Origin: Nocardia albiluteola | Lineage (GTDB): Bacteria > Actinomycetota > Actinomycetes > Mycobacteriales > Mycobacteriaceae | Direction: 5' to 3' | NCBI RefSeq assembly: GCF_018860155.1 | Contig: NZ_JAHKNI010000024.1 | Span: 1-64,000, forward strand | DNA: 64,000 nucleotides | Shown: positions 44,127-52,971 of the stretch, piece by piece | Layout: every line of letters starts with the position of its first letter | Numbering within the stretch: the stretch's first letter is position 1 | Program-made: the position numbers and the translations under genes | Notes under the pieces: generated by a model | The model's database searches: none | The model's input: only the letters and a program-made list of their open reading frames with translations | Told to the model about the DNA's origin: nothing

Positions 44127-44924
44127 TCAGTCGCTCTGGTCGGGGAGGTTTGCGATGTACCCGCTCAGCACCTCCGCGAGGTCGGGGCTGCTGGCGGCGC
44201 GCTGGATGAGGACGTCGGTGAGCGCGGCGTCCAGGTCCGGCCCGTAAAAGTGCTGGGCCGTCTCGATGTGCTCGGTCATCGCGGCGCGGGCCGCGTCGGG
44301 GTCCTGGTCGGCGATCGCCTCGAGGATCACATCGTGTAGCGGGGCCGCGACCCCGCGCACGGCGCGGTCGGTCAGGCTGCGGAGCACGACGCCGTGGGTC
44401 AGCGGCCGGATCGACCCGAACATCAACTGGATGACCGGGTTCCGCGAGGCCACGGCGATCGACTCGTGGAAGGCGACGTCCAGGTCGGCCGTTGCGGCCA
44501 GCGACTTCTCCCGGTCGAACGCCGCAAGGATCCGGCGCATATCGGTGAGATCGGCCTCGGTGCGGTTCTGCGCAGCAAGCGCCGCGGTCTGGCCTTCCAG
44601 CATGACGCGGGCCACGACCAGGTCCCGGGCCGTCACCTCGCCACGGCGCGCCAGCAGCGTCGCGTCCCCGCCGTGACTGCTCGGGCGGTGCGCCCGGACG
44701 AAACTTCCCCGGCCCGCCGCGACGGTGATCAGACCTCTTTCCTGGAGCGCGCGCAGCGCCTCCCGGATGACAGGGCGGCTCACCTGGTACGCCAAGGCCA
44801 GCACTCGCTCGGACGGCAGCCGCGTTCCGACCGCCCATTCTCCCGAGAGCAGCCGCGTTTCCATCGCGGCTGCGACATCCGCACCCGAGGGCGGGGTGTC
44901 GGACAAACTGGTATTACCGGTCAT
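44127..44924 (-). CDS. GntR-family regulator with FCD domain
   Basis: The 265-residue protein has the GntR winged helix (GTRLPSERVLALAYQVSRPV, then REALRALQERGLITV). The FCD ligand domain holds DLDVAFHESI, HDVILEAI and EHIETA, whose Asp and His residues usually bind a metal and an acid ligand. FCD regulators often sense sugar acids, which fits a pentonate or 2-keto-3-deoxypentonate inducer. It is the first gene of the operon. A start at Met 21 would free an operator-like site that now lies in its first codons. Confidence 0.8.
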   Translation of the reverse strand: MTGNTSLSDTPPSGADVAAAMETRLLSGEWAVGTRLPSERVLALAYQVSRPVIREALRALQERGLITVAAGRGSFVRAHRPSSHGGDATLLARRGEVTARDLVVARVMLEGQTAALAAQNRTEADLTDMRRILAAFDREKSLAATADLDVAFHESIAVASRNPVIQLMFGSIRPLTHGVVLRSLTDRAVRGVAAPLHDVILEAIADQDPDAARAAMTEHIETAQHFYGPDLDAALTDVLIQRAASSPDLAEVLSGYIANLPDQSD

Positions 44925-44940
44925 GCCGACAGGTATACTC
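44910..44940. promoter_or_regulatory. Paired GGTAT boxes, possible GntR operator
   Basis: GGTATTACC (44910-44918) and GGTATACTC (44932-44940) are spaced by 22 bases, two helical turns. They lie at the divergent promoter of the GntR operon and the SDR gene. The first is palindromic and overlaps the annotated start of the GntR gene. Confidence 0.4.
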
Positions 44941-45041
44941 GCCTCCGTCCGGCAGCGTCAAGAGTCCGCCAACAGGCGCTCTCATCGGCCGGCACCGCGG
45001 CTTCGAGCACGACCTGGGTTCAGGACGATCAGGAGGTTGAT

Positions 45042-45836
45042 ATGGAAGCGGCTTCGGACTCGGGCCCCTGGGGCCTGGCCGGACGCCGGGTGATTCTCAC
45101 CGGCGCCCTCGGCGGGATCGGGCAGGTCATCGCCGCGGCGTTTCAGAGAACGGGCGCACGCGTTCTGTTGACCGACCTGCCCGACGCGAGCGCAGCCGCC
45201 GAGGCTGTGACCGCTTCGGGCCTCGCCCAGAGTGCGTACGCGGCCTGCGACACCACCTCGACGGACGATGTCACAGCGCTGTTCGACCGGGCAGCGCAGG
45301 TGTTCGGCGGACCGGCGGACATCGTGTGCGTGCACGCCGGGGTCGTCGGTTCGCATCCCATCGTCAACTACCCTGTCGAAGCCTTCGACGACCTGATGGC
45401 GGTGAACCTGCGCGGCTCGTTCCTCGTCGCCTCAGAGGCCGCGCGGCGCTGGCTTGCTGACGAGGCGCCAGGGATTCTGATCTTCACCACGAGCTGGGTA
45501 CAGGATGTGCCCTGGCCGGAGATCGGCCCTTACTCGGCCAGCAAGGCCGCCGTCCGATCGCTGATGCGCACCTTCGCCCGCGAACTCGCCCCGCAAGGCA
45601 TCCGCAGCAACGCCGTGGCGCCCGGAATCGTCGGCGTCGGCATGGCCAAACGCCAATGGGACTCCGATCCCGCGTATCGGTCCCGCGCGCAGCGCGCCAT
45701 CCCCCTCGGCCGACTCCAGACGCCGGAGTCGGTGGCCGATGCGGTGCTCTTCCTGGCCTCGCCGATGTCCGCGTACATGACCGGCGCCACCCTACTGGTC
45801 GACGGCGGGGCGAGCCTGTACCCGATGGACGAATGA
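45042..45836 (+). CDS. SDR-family dehydrogenase, candidate sugar 1-dehydrogenase
   Basis: The 264-residue protein has TGALGGIGQVIA, the active site FTTSWVQDVPWPEIGPYSASK and the C-terminal DGGASLYP. AGGAGG precedes the ATG at 45042. The usual NNAG element reads VHAGVV. In the cluster it could oxidise the pentose to its lactone, or a related sugar alcohol. It diverges from the GntR operon and is followed by a zinc dehydrogenase. Confidence 0.75.
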   Translation: MEAASDSGPWGLAGRRVILTGALGGIGQVIAAAFQRTGARVLLTDLPDASAAAEAVTASGLAQSAYAACDTTSTDDVTALFDRAAQVFGGPADIVCVHAGVVGSHPIVNYPVEAFDDLMAVNLRGSFLVASEAARRWLADEAPGILIFTTSWVQDVPWPEIGPYSASKAAVRSLMRTFARELAPQGIRSNAVAPGIVGVGMAKRQWDSDPAYRSRAQRAIPLGRLQTPESVADAVLFLASPMSAYMTGATLLVDGGASLYPMDE

Positions 45837-46017
45837 GGCATCTGATCTACCCGTTCAGCCGGTGCGGTGTCTCGACTTCCGAGAATTCGCCCTCGGCACC
45901 CCCGAACTCCGGTGCCGAGACCGAGCCCGGTCGCCCCACACCCGCACATGCGACACCGTCGGCCTGCCTCACCGCTGGCCCCGTGATGGCCGACTCCCTA
46001 TCGAAAGGCTTCAAGCG

Positions 46018-47070
46018 ATGCTCGCCGCCCGATGGCACGACCGTGAGGACATCCGCATCGAGGATGTCACACCGCGAGAACCCCGCAACGACGAAGTGCT
46101 GGTCAAGGTCCACTGGTGCGGCATCTGCGGCACCGACCTGGAGGAGTACCGCGCCGGACCCCTCATCATCCCCACCGGCCAGCCACACCCGCTGAGCGGA
46201 CGGATGGCCCCGCTCACCCTCGGACACGAGATCGTCGGCGAAATCGTCCGGGCTGCCCCGGACGGAACCGGCCCCGCCGTGGGGACCTACGTCGTCCCGG
46301 ACGTGGTCAACGGCTGCGGACAGTGCTGGTGGTGCCTGCGCCACCAAGAGGGCCTGTGCCCGAGCGTCTGCGTGCCGGGCCAACAAGACGACGGAGGAAT
46401 GGCCGAATACATGGTCGCCAAGGCCCGGACCTGCGTTCCGGTCCCGGCCGGACTGTCGATGCAAACCGCCGTCCTCGCCGAACCCGCCGCCGTGGCGGTC
46501 CGCGCCGTCCGCAAGGTATCCGAGATCTTCGGCGCCACCGCCATGGTCATCGGCGGCGGAACGATCGGCCAACTCACCGCACAGGCCGTGCTGGCCGCAG
46601 GCGCCGCGGCCTGCTGTCTGGTCGACCCGTCCGACTACCGGCGCCGGTTCGCCGAAGCCCACTCCCCGGTCCGCGCCTGCCCACCCGACGGCCTCCCCGA
46701 CGTCGTGGCAGACCTGGGCGCGCCAGGCGTCGACGTCGTGTTCGAATGCAGCGGCGCCGCTGGACAACTGACGCGGTCGATCGACCTGGCACGGCCGGGC
46801 GGCACCGTCGTGGCCGTAGGACTGGGCTCCCAGACACAGCCCATCCCACTCCCAGCCCTCGTCCTCGGCGAGCGCCAGCTCATCGGCTCCGCAGCCCACC
46901 TATGGGACACCGACGTCGCCCACGCAGTGCGGATGCTGGCCGACGGGCGCCTCAACGCCGCCGACCTTGTCACACACCAGATCCCGCTACCCGACCTGGT
47001 GACCGTCGCACTCCCCCTGCTCTCACAACCAGATCCCGAGGTCCTCAAGATCGCCATCGACTGCCGCTGA
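46018..47070 (+). CDS. Zinc-binding (MDR) dehydrogenase, candidate sugar dehydrogenase
   Basis: The 350-residue protein has CGICGTDLEEY and LTLGHEIVGE for catalytic zinc, and the structural CGQCWWCLRHQEGLC. It also has the NAD loop VIGGGTIGQLTA and VFECSGAAGQL. It belongs to the threonine/sorbitol/butanediol dehydrogenase group. GAAAGG lies about 9 bases before the chosen ATG. The 181 bases between it and the SDR hold no gene. Either this or the SDR should catalyse the first sugar oxidation. Confidence 0.75.
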   Translation: MLAARWHDREDIRIEDVTPREPRNDEVLVKVHWCGICGTDLEEYRAGPLIIPTGQPHPLSGRMAPLTLGHEIVGEIVRAAPDGTGPAVGTYVVPDVVNGCGQCWWCLRHQEGLCPSVCVPGQQDDGGMAEYMVAKARTCVPVPAGLSMQTAVLAEPAAVAVRAVRKVSEIFGATAMVIGGGTIGQLTAQAVLAAGAAACCLVDPSDYRRRFAEAHSPVRACPPDGLPDVVADLGAPGVDVVFECSGAAGQLTRSIDLARPGGTVVAVGLGSQTQPIPLPALVLGERQLIGSAAHLWDTDVAHAVRMLADGRLNAADLVTHQIPLPDLVTVALPLLSQPDPEVLKIAIDCR

Positions 47071-47126
47071 CCGCACAACCGAGGCACCCACACCGCGACC
47101 GGCGCCCGGCGCCACGACAGCAGTTC

Positions 47127-47463
47127 CCGGTCTCTCCAGCGCCGACCTGACCACCTTCTGTCGACTGGACGAGCTCGGGCTCGAAGTCACCGGCCAGCGG
47201 CTCGATCCCGACCGCGCGGTCCTCGCATGCCGTCTCGTCGAACCGGACCAGTGGTGTCGACGCTGCGGCTGCGAGGGCGTGCCTTGCGACACCATCCTGC
47301 GCTGGTCGGCGCACGAACCATTCGGGTGGCGGCCCACCACGCTGCACGTGACGGTCCGCCGATACCGGTGCAACGGCTGCGGCTACGTGTGGCGCCAAGA
47401 CACCAGCCGCGCGGCCGAACCAAGGACCAAGCTCTCTCGACGCGACGTGGCCTGCGCTGGGCT
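47127..47463 (+). pseudogene. ISL3-family transposase, N-terminal fragment
   Basis: The plus-strand frame encodes LGLEVTGQRLDPDRAVLACR, the zinc-finger region WCRRCGCEG, then AHEPFGWRPTTLHVTVRRYR and CNGCGYVWRQDTSRAAEPR. This is the N-terminal zinc-ribbon of ISL3 transposases. After KLSR a one-base shift continues as RRGLRWA and then ends, so the DDE catalytic domain is missing. Confidence 0.7.
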
Positions 47464-47512
47464 GAACAACCACTCCCAAGCAAAGGAAGCTCCCACGGCC
47501 CCAGAGAAGACG

Positions 47513-48016
47513 TCAGCCTCCGGAACGACGCCCGGCAACGGGGGGCGCCGCCGGAGCGGTCACTCCACCGGATGAGGCCATACGCTCGCGCCACAACGCC
47601 TCCCCCAAACGAGTAAGCGCTGTACCTAGATCCTTCCACTCGTCCTCAGCGAACACCTCATGGTCGTAGTCCGCGATCAACTGGGTTGCCCGCTCGAGCA
47701 CCTTCACGCCACGGTCCGTCAGCTCGATCACCGCTGCGCGGCCCTGCCCCCCGCTCCCGACGGTAGCGATGTATCCCTCAGAGATCAGCGCGTCGATGAT
47801 CGGATGCAGGCTCTGCACTTTGATCCCCGCTCGCCGCGCCAGTGCGCTGAACGATATGCCTGGATCATGTCGCAGGTGCCCCAAGAGGCCCAGGCGTCGC
47901 AGGGACAGGCCGATGCCCTTCAGTGAGTCCTCTAATCGTCCTTCCAGAAAACGCCCCTGGAGGATCATGATCATTGTTGGCCCCAGTGCCGAGCCGGCGT
48001 CCCCTGCGTCTGCCAT
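47513..48016 (-). CDS. MarR-family regulator
   Basis: The 167-residue protein has the winged-helix core ISFSALARRAGIKVQSLHPI, IDALISEGYIATVGSGG and IELTDRGVKVLERATQLIAD. The ATG at 48016 is the first in frame. The tail after residue 145 is Ala/Pro-rich and may be extended by the adjoining IS scar. It diverges from an alpha/beta-hydrolase relic, which was perhaps its target. Confidence 0.7.
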   Translation of the reverse strand: MADAGDAGSALGPTMIMILQGRFLEGRLEDSLKGIGLSLRRLGLLGHLRHDPGISFSALARRAGIKVQSLHPIIDALISEGYIATVGSGGQGRAAVIELTDRGVKVLERATQLIADYDHEVFAEDEWKDLGTALTRLGEALWRERMASSGGVTAPAAPPVAGRRSGG

Positions 48017-48037
48017 TCACGCCTTCCTTCCGTGGCC

Positions 48038-48229
48038 ATGTCGGAGCACTCCCACCGTATCGGAATAAACAGGTCGACCGTATGGCCTGCGAATGCTCCG
48101 CCACTCCTCCTGTTGCACGCGCTGGGCGAGGATGCCATCGACTGGGAGGCGGTTATGCTCGCCCTCGCCCCGAGGCGCACCCCCAGCCACCGAGAGGGGA
48201 CCCGCCGGGGCCATGAATGCCAGGGTTGA
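48038..48229 (+). pseudogene. Alpha/beta hydrolase, N-terminal fragment
   Basis: The short frame encodes APPLLLLHALGEDAIDWEAV, the first strand and oxyanion loop of an alpha/beta hydrolase, and then stops after about 63 codons. The catalytic Ser, Asp and His are absent. It is cut just before the convergent AraC gene. Confidence 0.5.
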
Positions 48230-48234
48230 CGGGT

Positions 48235-48987
48235 CTACGCCGGGGCGCCGGACGCTCCCGGGCGGAGGATCTCCGACGGGGTGCGGCCGGCGAGGGTTCG
48301 CGCCGTGCGAGTGAGGTGTGCCTGGTCGGCGAAGCCCGCGAAAGCAGCCGCGGCGGCCGCGGACTCGGCCGGTAGTTCGGTCATGGCGGTGCGCAGCATG
48401 GCCCATAGGCGTAGCCGCGGGAGCGGGATACCCACCCAGTCGCGGACGAGGGTGCGCAACCGCGGCTGGGAGAGCCCGACCTGGGCGGCGACCGCGCCGA
48501 TCGTGGCGGTGGACCCGGGGCGGGTGATCTCCCGCACCGCGTGGGCGACCCTGGAATCGAGCGGGGCGCCCGCTCCGGCGAGGGTCGCGAGCTCGGCACG
48601 GGCCGCGTCCAGGTCGGCGCCGGGGCCGGGATGGTCGAGGGCCGCGAGTACACGTTGGGTCGCGGTCTCGTTCAGGCGGGTTGGGCCGGTGCCGAGCGCC
48701 AGCTCCCATGGGTCCAGAAAGAGGGCGACGTAGGCCGCCGAGACGGCGCAGGTGTGTGCCAGCTGCGGCGGCACGATCACGCCGACCGCGGTGACGGTGC
48801 GGTTACCGCCGTAGCCGACCTCGACACCGCCGCCGAGCGCGAGCACGATCTTCCACGCTGGGTGCCGGTGGGGACGTACCCGAAAGGCGCCGGACTCGGC
48901 GAACATCGTCACCGCCGGGCCGGACGCGAAGTGGAGGCGGCGATCGTTTCGTTCAAGCGTCCACGCCCGGGTCGGCGGCACTGTCAT
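48235..48987 (-). CDS. AraC-family regulator with cupin-type sensor
   Basis: The 250-residue protein has an N-terminal cupin-like domain (FRVRPHRHPAWKIVLALGGG with metal-type His residues). The C-terminal double helix-turn-helix contains TIGAVAAQVGLSQPRLRTLV and AFAGFADQAHLTRTARTLAG with the closing TPSEIL. The start at 48987 is only three bases from the divergent DoxX-like start, so either mRNA may be leaderless or one start may lie further in. Confidence 0.75.
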   Translation of the reverse strand: MTVPPTRAWTLERNDRRLHFASGPAVTMFAESGAFRVRPHRHPAWKIVLALGGGVEVGYGGNRTVTAVGVIVPPQLAHTCAVSAAYVALFLDPWELALGTGPTRLNETATQRVLAALDHPGPGADLDAARAELATLAGAGAPLDSRVAHAVREITRPGSTATIGAVAAQVGLSQPRLRTLVRDWVGIPLPRLRLWAMLRTAMTELPAESAAAAAAFAGFADQAHLTRTARTLAGRTPSEILRPGASGAPA

Positions 48988-48990
48988 GGC

Positions 48991-49359
48991 ATGAATTGTA
49001 TTGTGGCCGTCGCCTTGGCGGCCTTCCTGATGGTCAACGGCGTCGCGCACTTCGTGCGCCCGGACTACGTCCGCCGGTTGGTCCCTTCCTGGCTGGGTCG
49101 CGCACGACTGCTCGTCGCTGCGGGCGGGGTTGCGCTGATCACCGACAGTGTTCTCCTCCTCGCGCCGCGGAGCCGAGCGGCGGGCGGGTGGATTGCCGCG
49201 GCGATGATCTCGGTCTTCATCGTCGCGCATCTCGATGAGCTGGCCCGGGTAGTGGCTGAGCGGCCGCGCCGTGCTCGCGGGTTGGCGAGCACGACCGTCA
49301 AGGTGCTTCTCAACTTTGCCTACATCGGTTGGGCCGTCGCTGTTGCGACGACGGTGTGA
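48991..49359 (+). CDS. DoxX-like small membrane protein
   Basis: The 122-residue protein has four membrane segments: CIVAVALAAFLMVNGVAHFV, LLVAAGGVALITDSVLLLAP, WIAAAMISVFIVAHL and VKVLLNFAYIGWAVAVATTV. The NGVAHFVRPDYVRRLVPSWL motif is typical of DoxX-like quinol-linked proteins. Function unknown. Probably controlled by the divergent AraC regulator. Confidence 0.65.
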   Translation: MNCIVAVALAAFLMVNGVAHFVRPDYVRRLVPSWLGRARLLVAAGGVALITDSVLLLAPRSRAAGGWIAAAMISVFIVAHLDELARVVAERPRRARGLASTTVKVLLNFAYIGWAVAVATTV

Positions 49360-49426
49360 GCCACCAAGGCCTGGCCGAACACTCGCAGAACAGCCACTCG
49401 AGTCGCCCGGCCGAACCGGAGCTTCG

Positions 49427-49597
49427 ATGTGCCGTCAGTCTGCCAGTGTCTGCCTGATCAAGGCGCCCTTGCGTCAGCACCGCGCACTGCCGGGACTGCC
49501 GCAGCGACTGGCCACACTGGCGGATCCGCGGCACCGGCGCGGGAAGCGTCAAACACCCATACGGGGCCAGGCGATTCACGAGTCACACCCGGTCTGA
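49427..49597 (+). pseudogene. ISAs1-type transposase, N-terminal fragment
   Basis: The frame encodes LPGLPQRLATLADPRHRRGK, the start of ISAs1/H-repeat transposases (…LxxIPDPRxRRGxRH…). It stops after about 20 further codons and the catalytic part is absent. Confidence 0.5.
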
Positions 49598-50302
49598 AGA
49601 ACCAGCACCACCCTGCCAGCCAGCCCCAGGCCGGCCACCACCAACACTTACAGGCGGTTCAGCAGGGAGCCACGGAGCGCCAGTAGTTCCCGCTCGAGGA
49701 GTCGGAATCGTCCGGCCGGAGAACGCGGCCCGATACTTGGAGGGCGACACGTCGAGGATTCTCCGAAAATGCAGGCGGAGGTTGGATCTGGTTCCCAGTC
49801 CGACGCGCTCGGCGATCTGGTCGACCGGGAGCTTCATGGTTTCCAGGAGCGCTCGGGCAGCGTCGACTCGAGCGCGGAGGACCCACTGCAGCGGCGTGTC
49901 GCCGGTCTCCTCGAAGCGGCGCATGAAGGTGCGCAGCGACATCCGCGCGTGCGTCGCGAGATCGGTGACTCCGAGTGGTTCGTGAAGGCGCGTCAGCGCC
50001 CATTCTCGGGTCGCCGCGAGCGTATCGCAATGCGATGCCGGGCTGCTTCGGGGAAGGTACTGAGCCTGGCTGCCGCTCCGATAGGACGCCGTCACCAAAC
50101 GGCGGGCGATGTCGTTCGCGACGCTCACGCCGAGGTCGCGCCGGACGATGTGAAGGCACAGGTCGATGCCCGCCGCGGCACCGGCTGATGTGAGGACCGA
50201 ACCCTCATCGACGAACAGAACATTGGGCTCCACCAGGATGTCCGGATGGCGCAGCGCCAGCATCTCCGCTGCGTCCCAATGCGCTCTCGCACGCCGCCCG
50301 CG
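49583..50302 (-). pseudogene. GlxA-type AraC regulator, C-terminal part only
   Basis: The frame starts within the second half of a DJ-1/PfpI domain (RAHWDAAEMLALRHPDILVE, then VDEGSVLTSAGAAAGIDLCL). It continues through the AraC DNA-binding domain (LATHARMSLRTFMRRFEETG, DQIAERVGLGTRSNLRLHFR). About 130 N-terminal residues are missing. The C-terminus runs on for about 45 atypical residues after SPSKYRAAF. It probably cannot sense its ligand. Confidence 0.65.
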
Positions 50303-50415
50303 CCAGCGCGGTGCCCCTGGTGCCGAGTTCCCCTTTCCGGCAGATTGGCGTAACCTGCAGTCTGCCTGCAGGTGGACGCGGATGCATTGCGGGATGACGG
50401 GAAGGAAGGTGCGGC

Positions 50416-50739
50416 GTGCTGCCGGAACTCGACGCTGCCCGGGGGTTCTCGTCCCGGACGCTCGACCCGATGGCTCGGGCCGCCATGGTCGTACTCGGCG
50501 GACTGTACGCCGCAGGAGTGGTCCGACGGGTGAGGTCCGGGCAGCGCTGGTCGGTGACCGGGACCCTGGCTTTCGCGCTGCTCGGACTCGGCATGCTCGT
50601 GGTGGCCACCATGTCGTCGCTCGCCGGACCAGCCAAGGAACGGAGTCATGCCGATGTAGGCGAGGAAGTAATCGCAGCGGCAGTCACAAGTCTGCCAGCC
50701 GAAACGTCTTTCACATCGCGCTCGATTTCGGGTGCCTGA
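50416..50739 (+). CDS. Hypothetical small membrane protein
   Basis: The 107-residue protein has a GTG start with AAGGAAGG upstream and two hydrophobic segments (MARAAMVVLGGLYAAGVV and TLAFALLGLGMLVVATMSSL). The region after residue 75 is unlike a membrane protein and may be the result of a truncation. No family recognised. Confidence 0.4.
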   Translation: MLPELDAARGFSSRTLDPMARAAMVVLGGLYAAGVVRRVRSGQRWSVTGTLAFALLGLGMLVVATMSSLAGPAKERSHADVGEEVIAAAVTSLPAETSFTSRSISGA

Positions 50740-50798
50740 GCAATAGGAACGGCAATGTTCTTCATGCGTAATTCACGATCGGCGAAGCGCACTGAATC

Positions 50799-51263
50799 AT
50801 GACCAAGATCCTTCTTTCTCTCCATGTCCTGGCTGCCATCATCGCGATCGGCCCCGTTTCCGTTGCGGCCAGCATGTTCCCGCCGGCTGCCCGCCGTGCC
50901 GAGGCAAGCGAGTCGGACACTTCCACGGCGGCTACGATCCAACTCCTCCACCGAATCTGCCGGGTCTACGCCGGCATCGGTCTGGCAGTCCCGGTACTGG
51001 GGTTCGCCACTGCCTCGTACATGGGCATTCTCGGGAGTGCATGGCTGATCGCATCGATCATCTTGACCGCAGCGGCGGCTGGCATCCTCCTCGTCCTCGT
51101 ACTGCCCAGCCAGGACAAGCTCCTTGCGCACATCACCACCAACGGCACCATCGAGCGATCACACACTGCTCAACTAGCCATGTATACCGGCTTTTTCAAC
51201 TTGCTGTGGGCAGCAGTCACCGTATTGATGGTCGTCCGTCCCGGCTCCACCACGGGAGTGTGA
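50799..51263 (+). CDS. DUF2269-like integral membrane protein
   Basis: The 154-residue protein has four membrane segments, beginning ILLSLHVLAAIIAIGPVSVA. A conserved-looking loop RICRVYAGIGLAVPVLGFAT and a C-terminal FFNLLWAAVTVLMVV follow. The pattern resembles DUF2269 (His in the first helix, Gly/Pro-rich second). No function known. It is followed after two bases by another small membrane protein gene. Confidence 0.55.
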   Translation: MTKILLSLHVLAAIIAIGPVSVAASMFPPAARRAEASESDTSTAATIQLLHRICRVYAGIGLAVPVLGFATASYMGILGSAWLIASIILTAAAAGILLVLVLPSQDKLLAHITTNGTIERSHTAQLAMYTGFFNLLWAAVTVLMVVRPGSTTGV

Positions 51264-51265
51264 AC

Positions 51266-51556
51266 ATGGACAGCAACCGCACCCCTCTAAAGATTGCGGC
51301 CCTGGTCGAACTCACCTCCCTGGCAATTCTCCTGATAAATCTCACCACGGTGCATAATGCGTCCGTTGCATCCTTGACCGGCCCAATCCACGGATGCGGG
51401 TATTTGGCTGCAATCGGCAGCGTCGTGCGCGATCCGCTGAAGCGAGGTGCAATCGTCGTTCTGGCTTTAATTCCTGGCGTAGGGGCTACTCTCGCTCCTT
51501 TTCAAAGGCCCTCAGTTACAACACATTACCTTCAGATTCTACGGCGGCAGTGTTGA
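51266..51556 (+). CDS. DUF3817-like small membrane protein
   Basis: The 96-residue protein has TPLKIAALVELTSLAILLIN, the GPIHGCGYLAAIGSVV motif typical of DUF3817, and VVLALIPGVGATLA. It lacks an obvious ribosome-binding site but is coupled to the upstream gene (two-base gap). Function unknown. Confidence 0.55.
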   Translation: MDSNRTPLKIAALVELTSLAILLINLTTVHNASVASLTGPIHGCGYLAAIGSVVRDPLKRGAIVVLALIPGVGATLAPFQRPSVTTHYLQILRRQC

Positions 51557-52694
51557 AATCAGCGGGGAGTCCGCATACGTTAGATGTCATCGAACACACG
51601 GGTTAGGTAAATCTGCCGCATCGAGGGATACAAGTCCCCTCTTGCACACACCAACTTGGCGTCGCCACTATCACTCGGTGATGCGCGGGAAGGCGCTCGG
51701 AGACCCGCGACACGCATCAGGCCGAGATGGAACGCACGATTGACATGCAGCGACTGGGATGGCCCGGCGACCAGGATTTCGCGGTTCGCATTACCGGGCG
51801 CCTGCGACCACGCCGGGACTCGAGCACCCACCTCCGGACGCGGACCCCAATCAGCCCGGCACATCACCGACCCCGAAAAACAGCATCCCAGCCCTACCCT
51901 CGCCATCACCGACCCGAAACAGGCCAGCCGGACAGCTCGACAGCAAGACCTCCACCGACCCGTGACCGGCGGCGATGCGAGCGAAAGCACGTTCGGCAGC
52001 TACACCCCCGGCCTGATGATCGCGACCACCAGCCGCGACCTGGCCCCCACCGCGACGGCCCGGCAGGACCGGTCTGGGCCCCGTGGACAGCCGAGCACGG
52101 CGACGCGGTCACCCACTGAGTACGACTGGCCGATCTCCCCGAACGCGGCCCACGAATCGCCCATCACACCAGCACCGAACTGCCCTACAACGAGGCAGCC
52201 TTCGACCATCACGACCCCCAGATCCAGAACCGCCTCTACCCCAACCAGACTCGACCCACCACCCGATACCCGGCCTGGCACGACACCACCGAGGACAACG
52301 GCCTTCGGGAATGGGACATCGCCGCCTAGAAACCTGCCGCCGGTCGGAAGTCGAGAACAACCTGTGCCCGCGTGAAACCGCCAGCGCAGACAGAGGATCC
52401 ATCGCGGCGCGGGATTCGCGTCAGCCTCCGGCAGGTTGCTCAGCTCGCCGTATGGTCGTCGGCGTGACCTTCGATGATCCTCTGCAGGCTTGCGGCGTCG
52501 CCGAGCTCGTGGCGCGCCTCGGGATGCTGGAAGTAGTACTGCAACGCAAAAAACACCCGAGGAGCGCCGATCGAGAAACCGCTAGGTCGAATGCCGAACG
52601 TATCGTGCTCGGCACGAACGGAACTAGGCTTGGAGCGATCAAAACGTTCGCCACAACGTTGCACGCCATCATCGCACGGCACTTCTTCAGTACC
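51557..52694. other. Decayed region without intact genes
   Basis: More than 1.1 kb shows only fragments. A plus-strand frame at about 52130-52329 encodes a protein-like HTSTELPYNEAAFDHHD and TRYPAWHDTTEDNGLREWD and ends at a stop. A minus-strand frame at 52440-52560 encodes FFALQYYFQHPEARHELGD and ends at a stop. I cannot assign either. Long frames spanning the region have unnatural composition. Confidence 0.35.
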
Positions 52695-52836
52695 TTATGA
52701 ATTGACCCCGTAGATTCGCTGGTTTAGTTGCTTGCCGACATCGGTGAGCCAGTAGACCGGTACCGGCAAGCCATCGAGGCGCGAGGTTCCGGAATCCACA
52801 TAACCGAAATTTCTCAGCCAGCGCAACGCGGCGCAG
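52695..52836 (-). pseudogene. Fragment of a winged-helix-type protein
   Basis: The minus strand encodes ALRWLRNFGYVDSGTSRLDG, then LPVPVYWLTDVGKQLNQRIY, then a stop. It looks like the wing and last helix of a small helix-turn-helix regulator. The upstream part is missing. On the plus strand, 52819-52932 encodes another protein end (QQADRIVAIYDRLKLRTYDA), so two gene ends abut here. Confidence 0.35.
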
Positions 52837-52971
52837 CAGGCCGACCGGATCGTCGCCATCTACGACCGATTGAAACTGCGGACCTACGATGCCGAGCGGG
52901 TAGCACACCAGGCCCTGGCAGCACGGGCGTGACCGCTTATTCCTGGGATTCCCTCCGGGGCGGAGGATAAC

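Noticed and set aside
51656..52375. 239-codon plus-strand frame as a real gene
   Set aside because: Thr/Pro/Arg-rich composition, no start signal and no fold; it spans fragments that read better in other frames.
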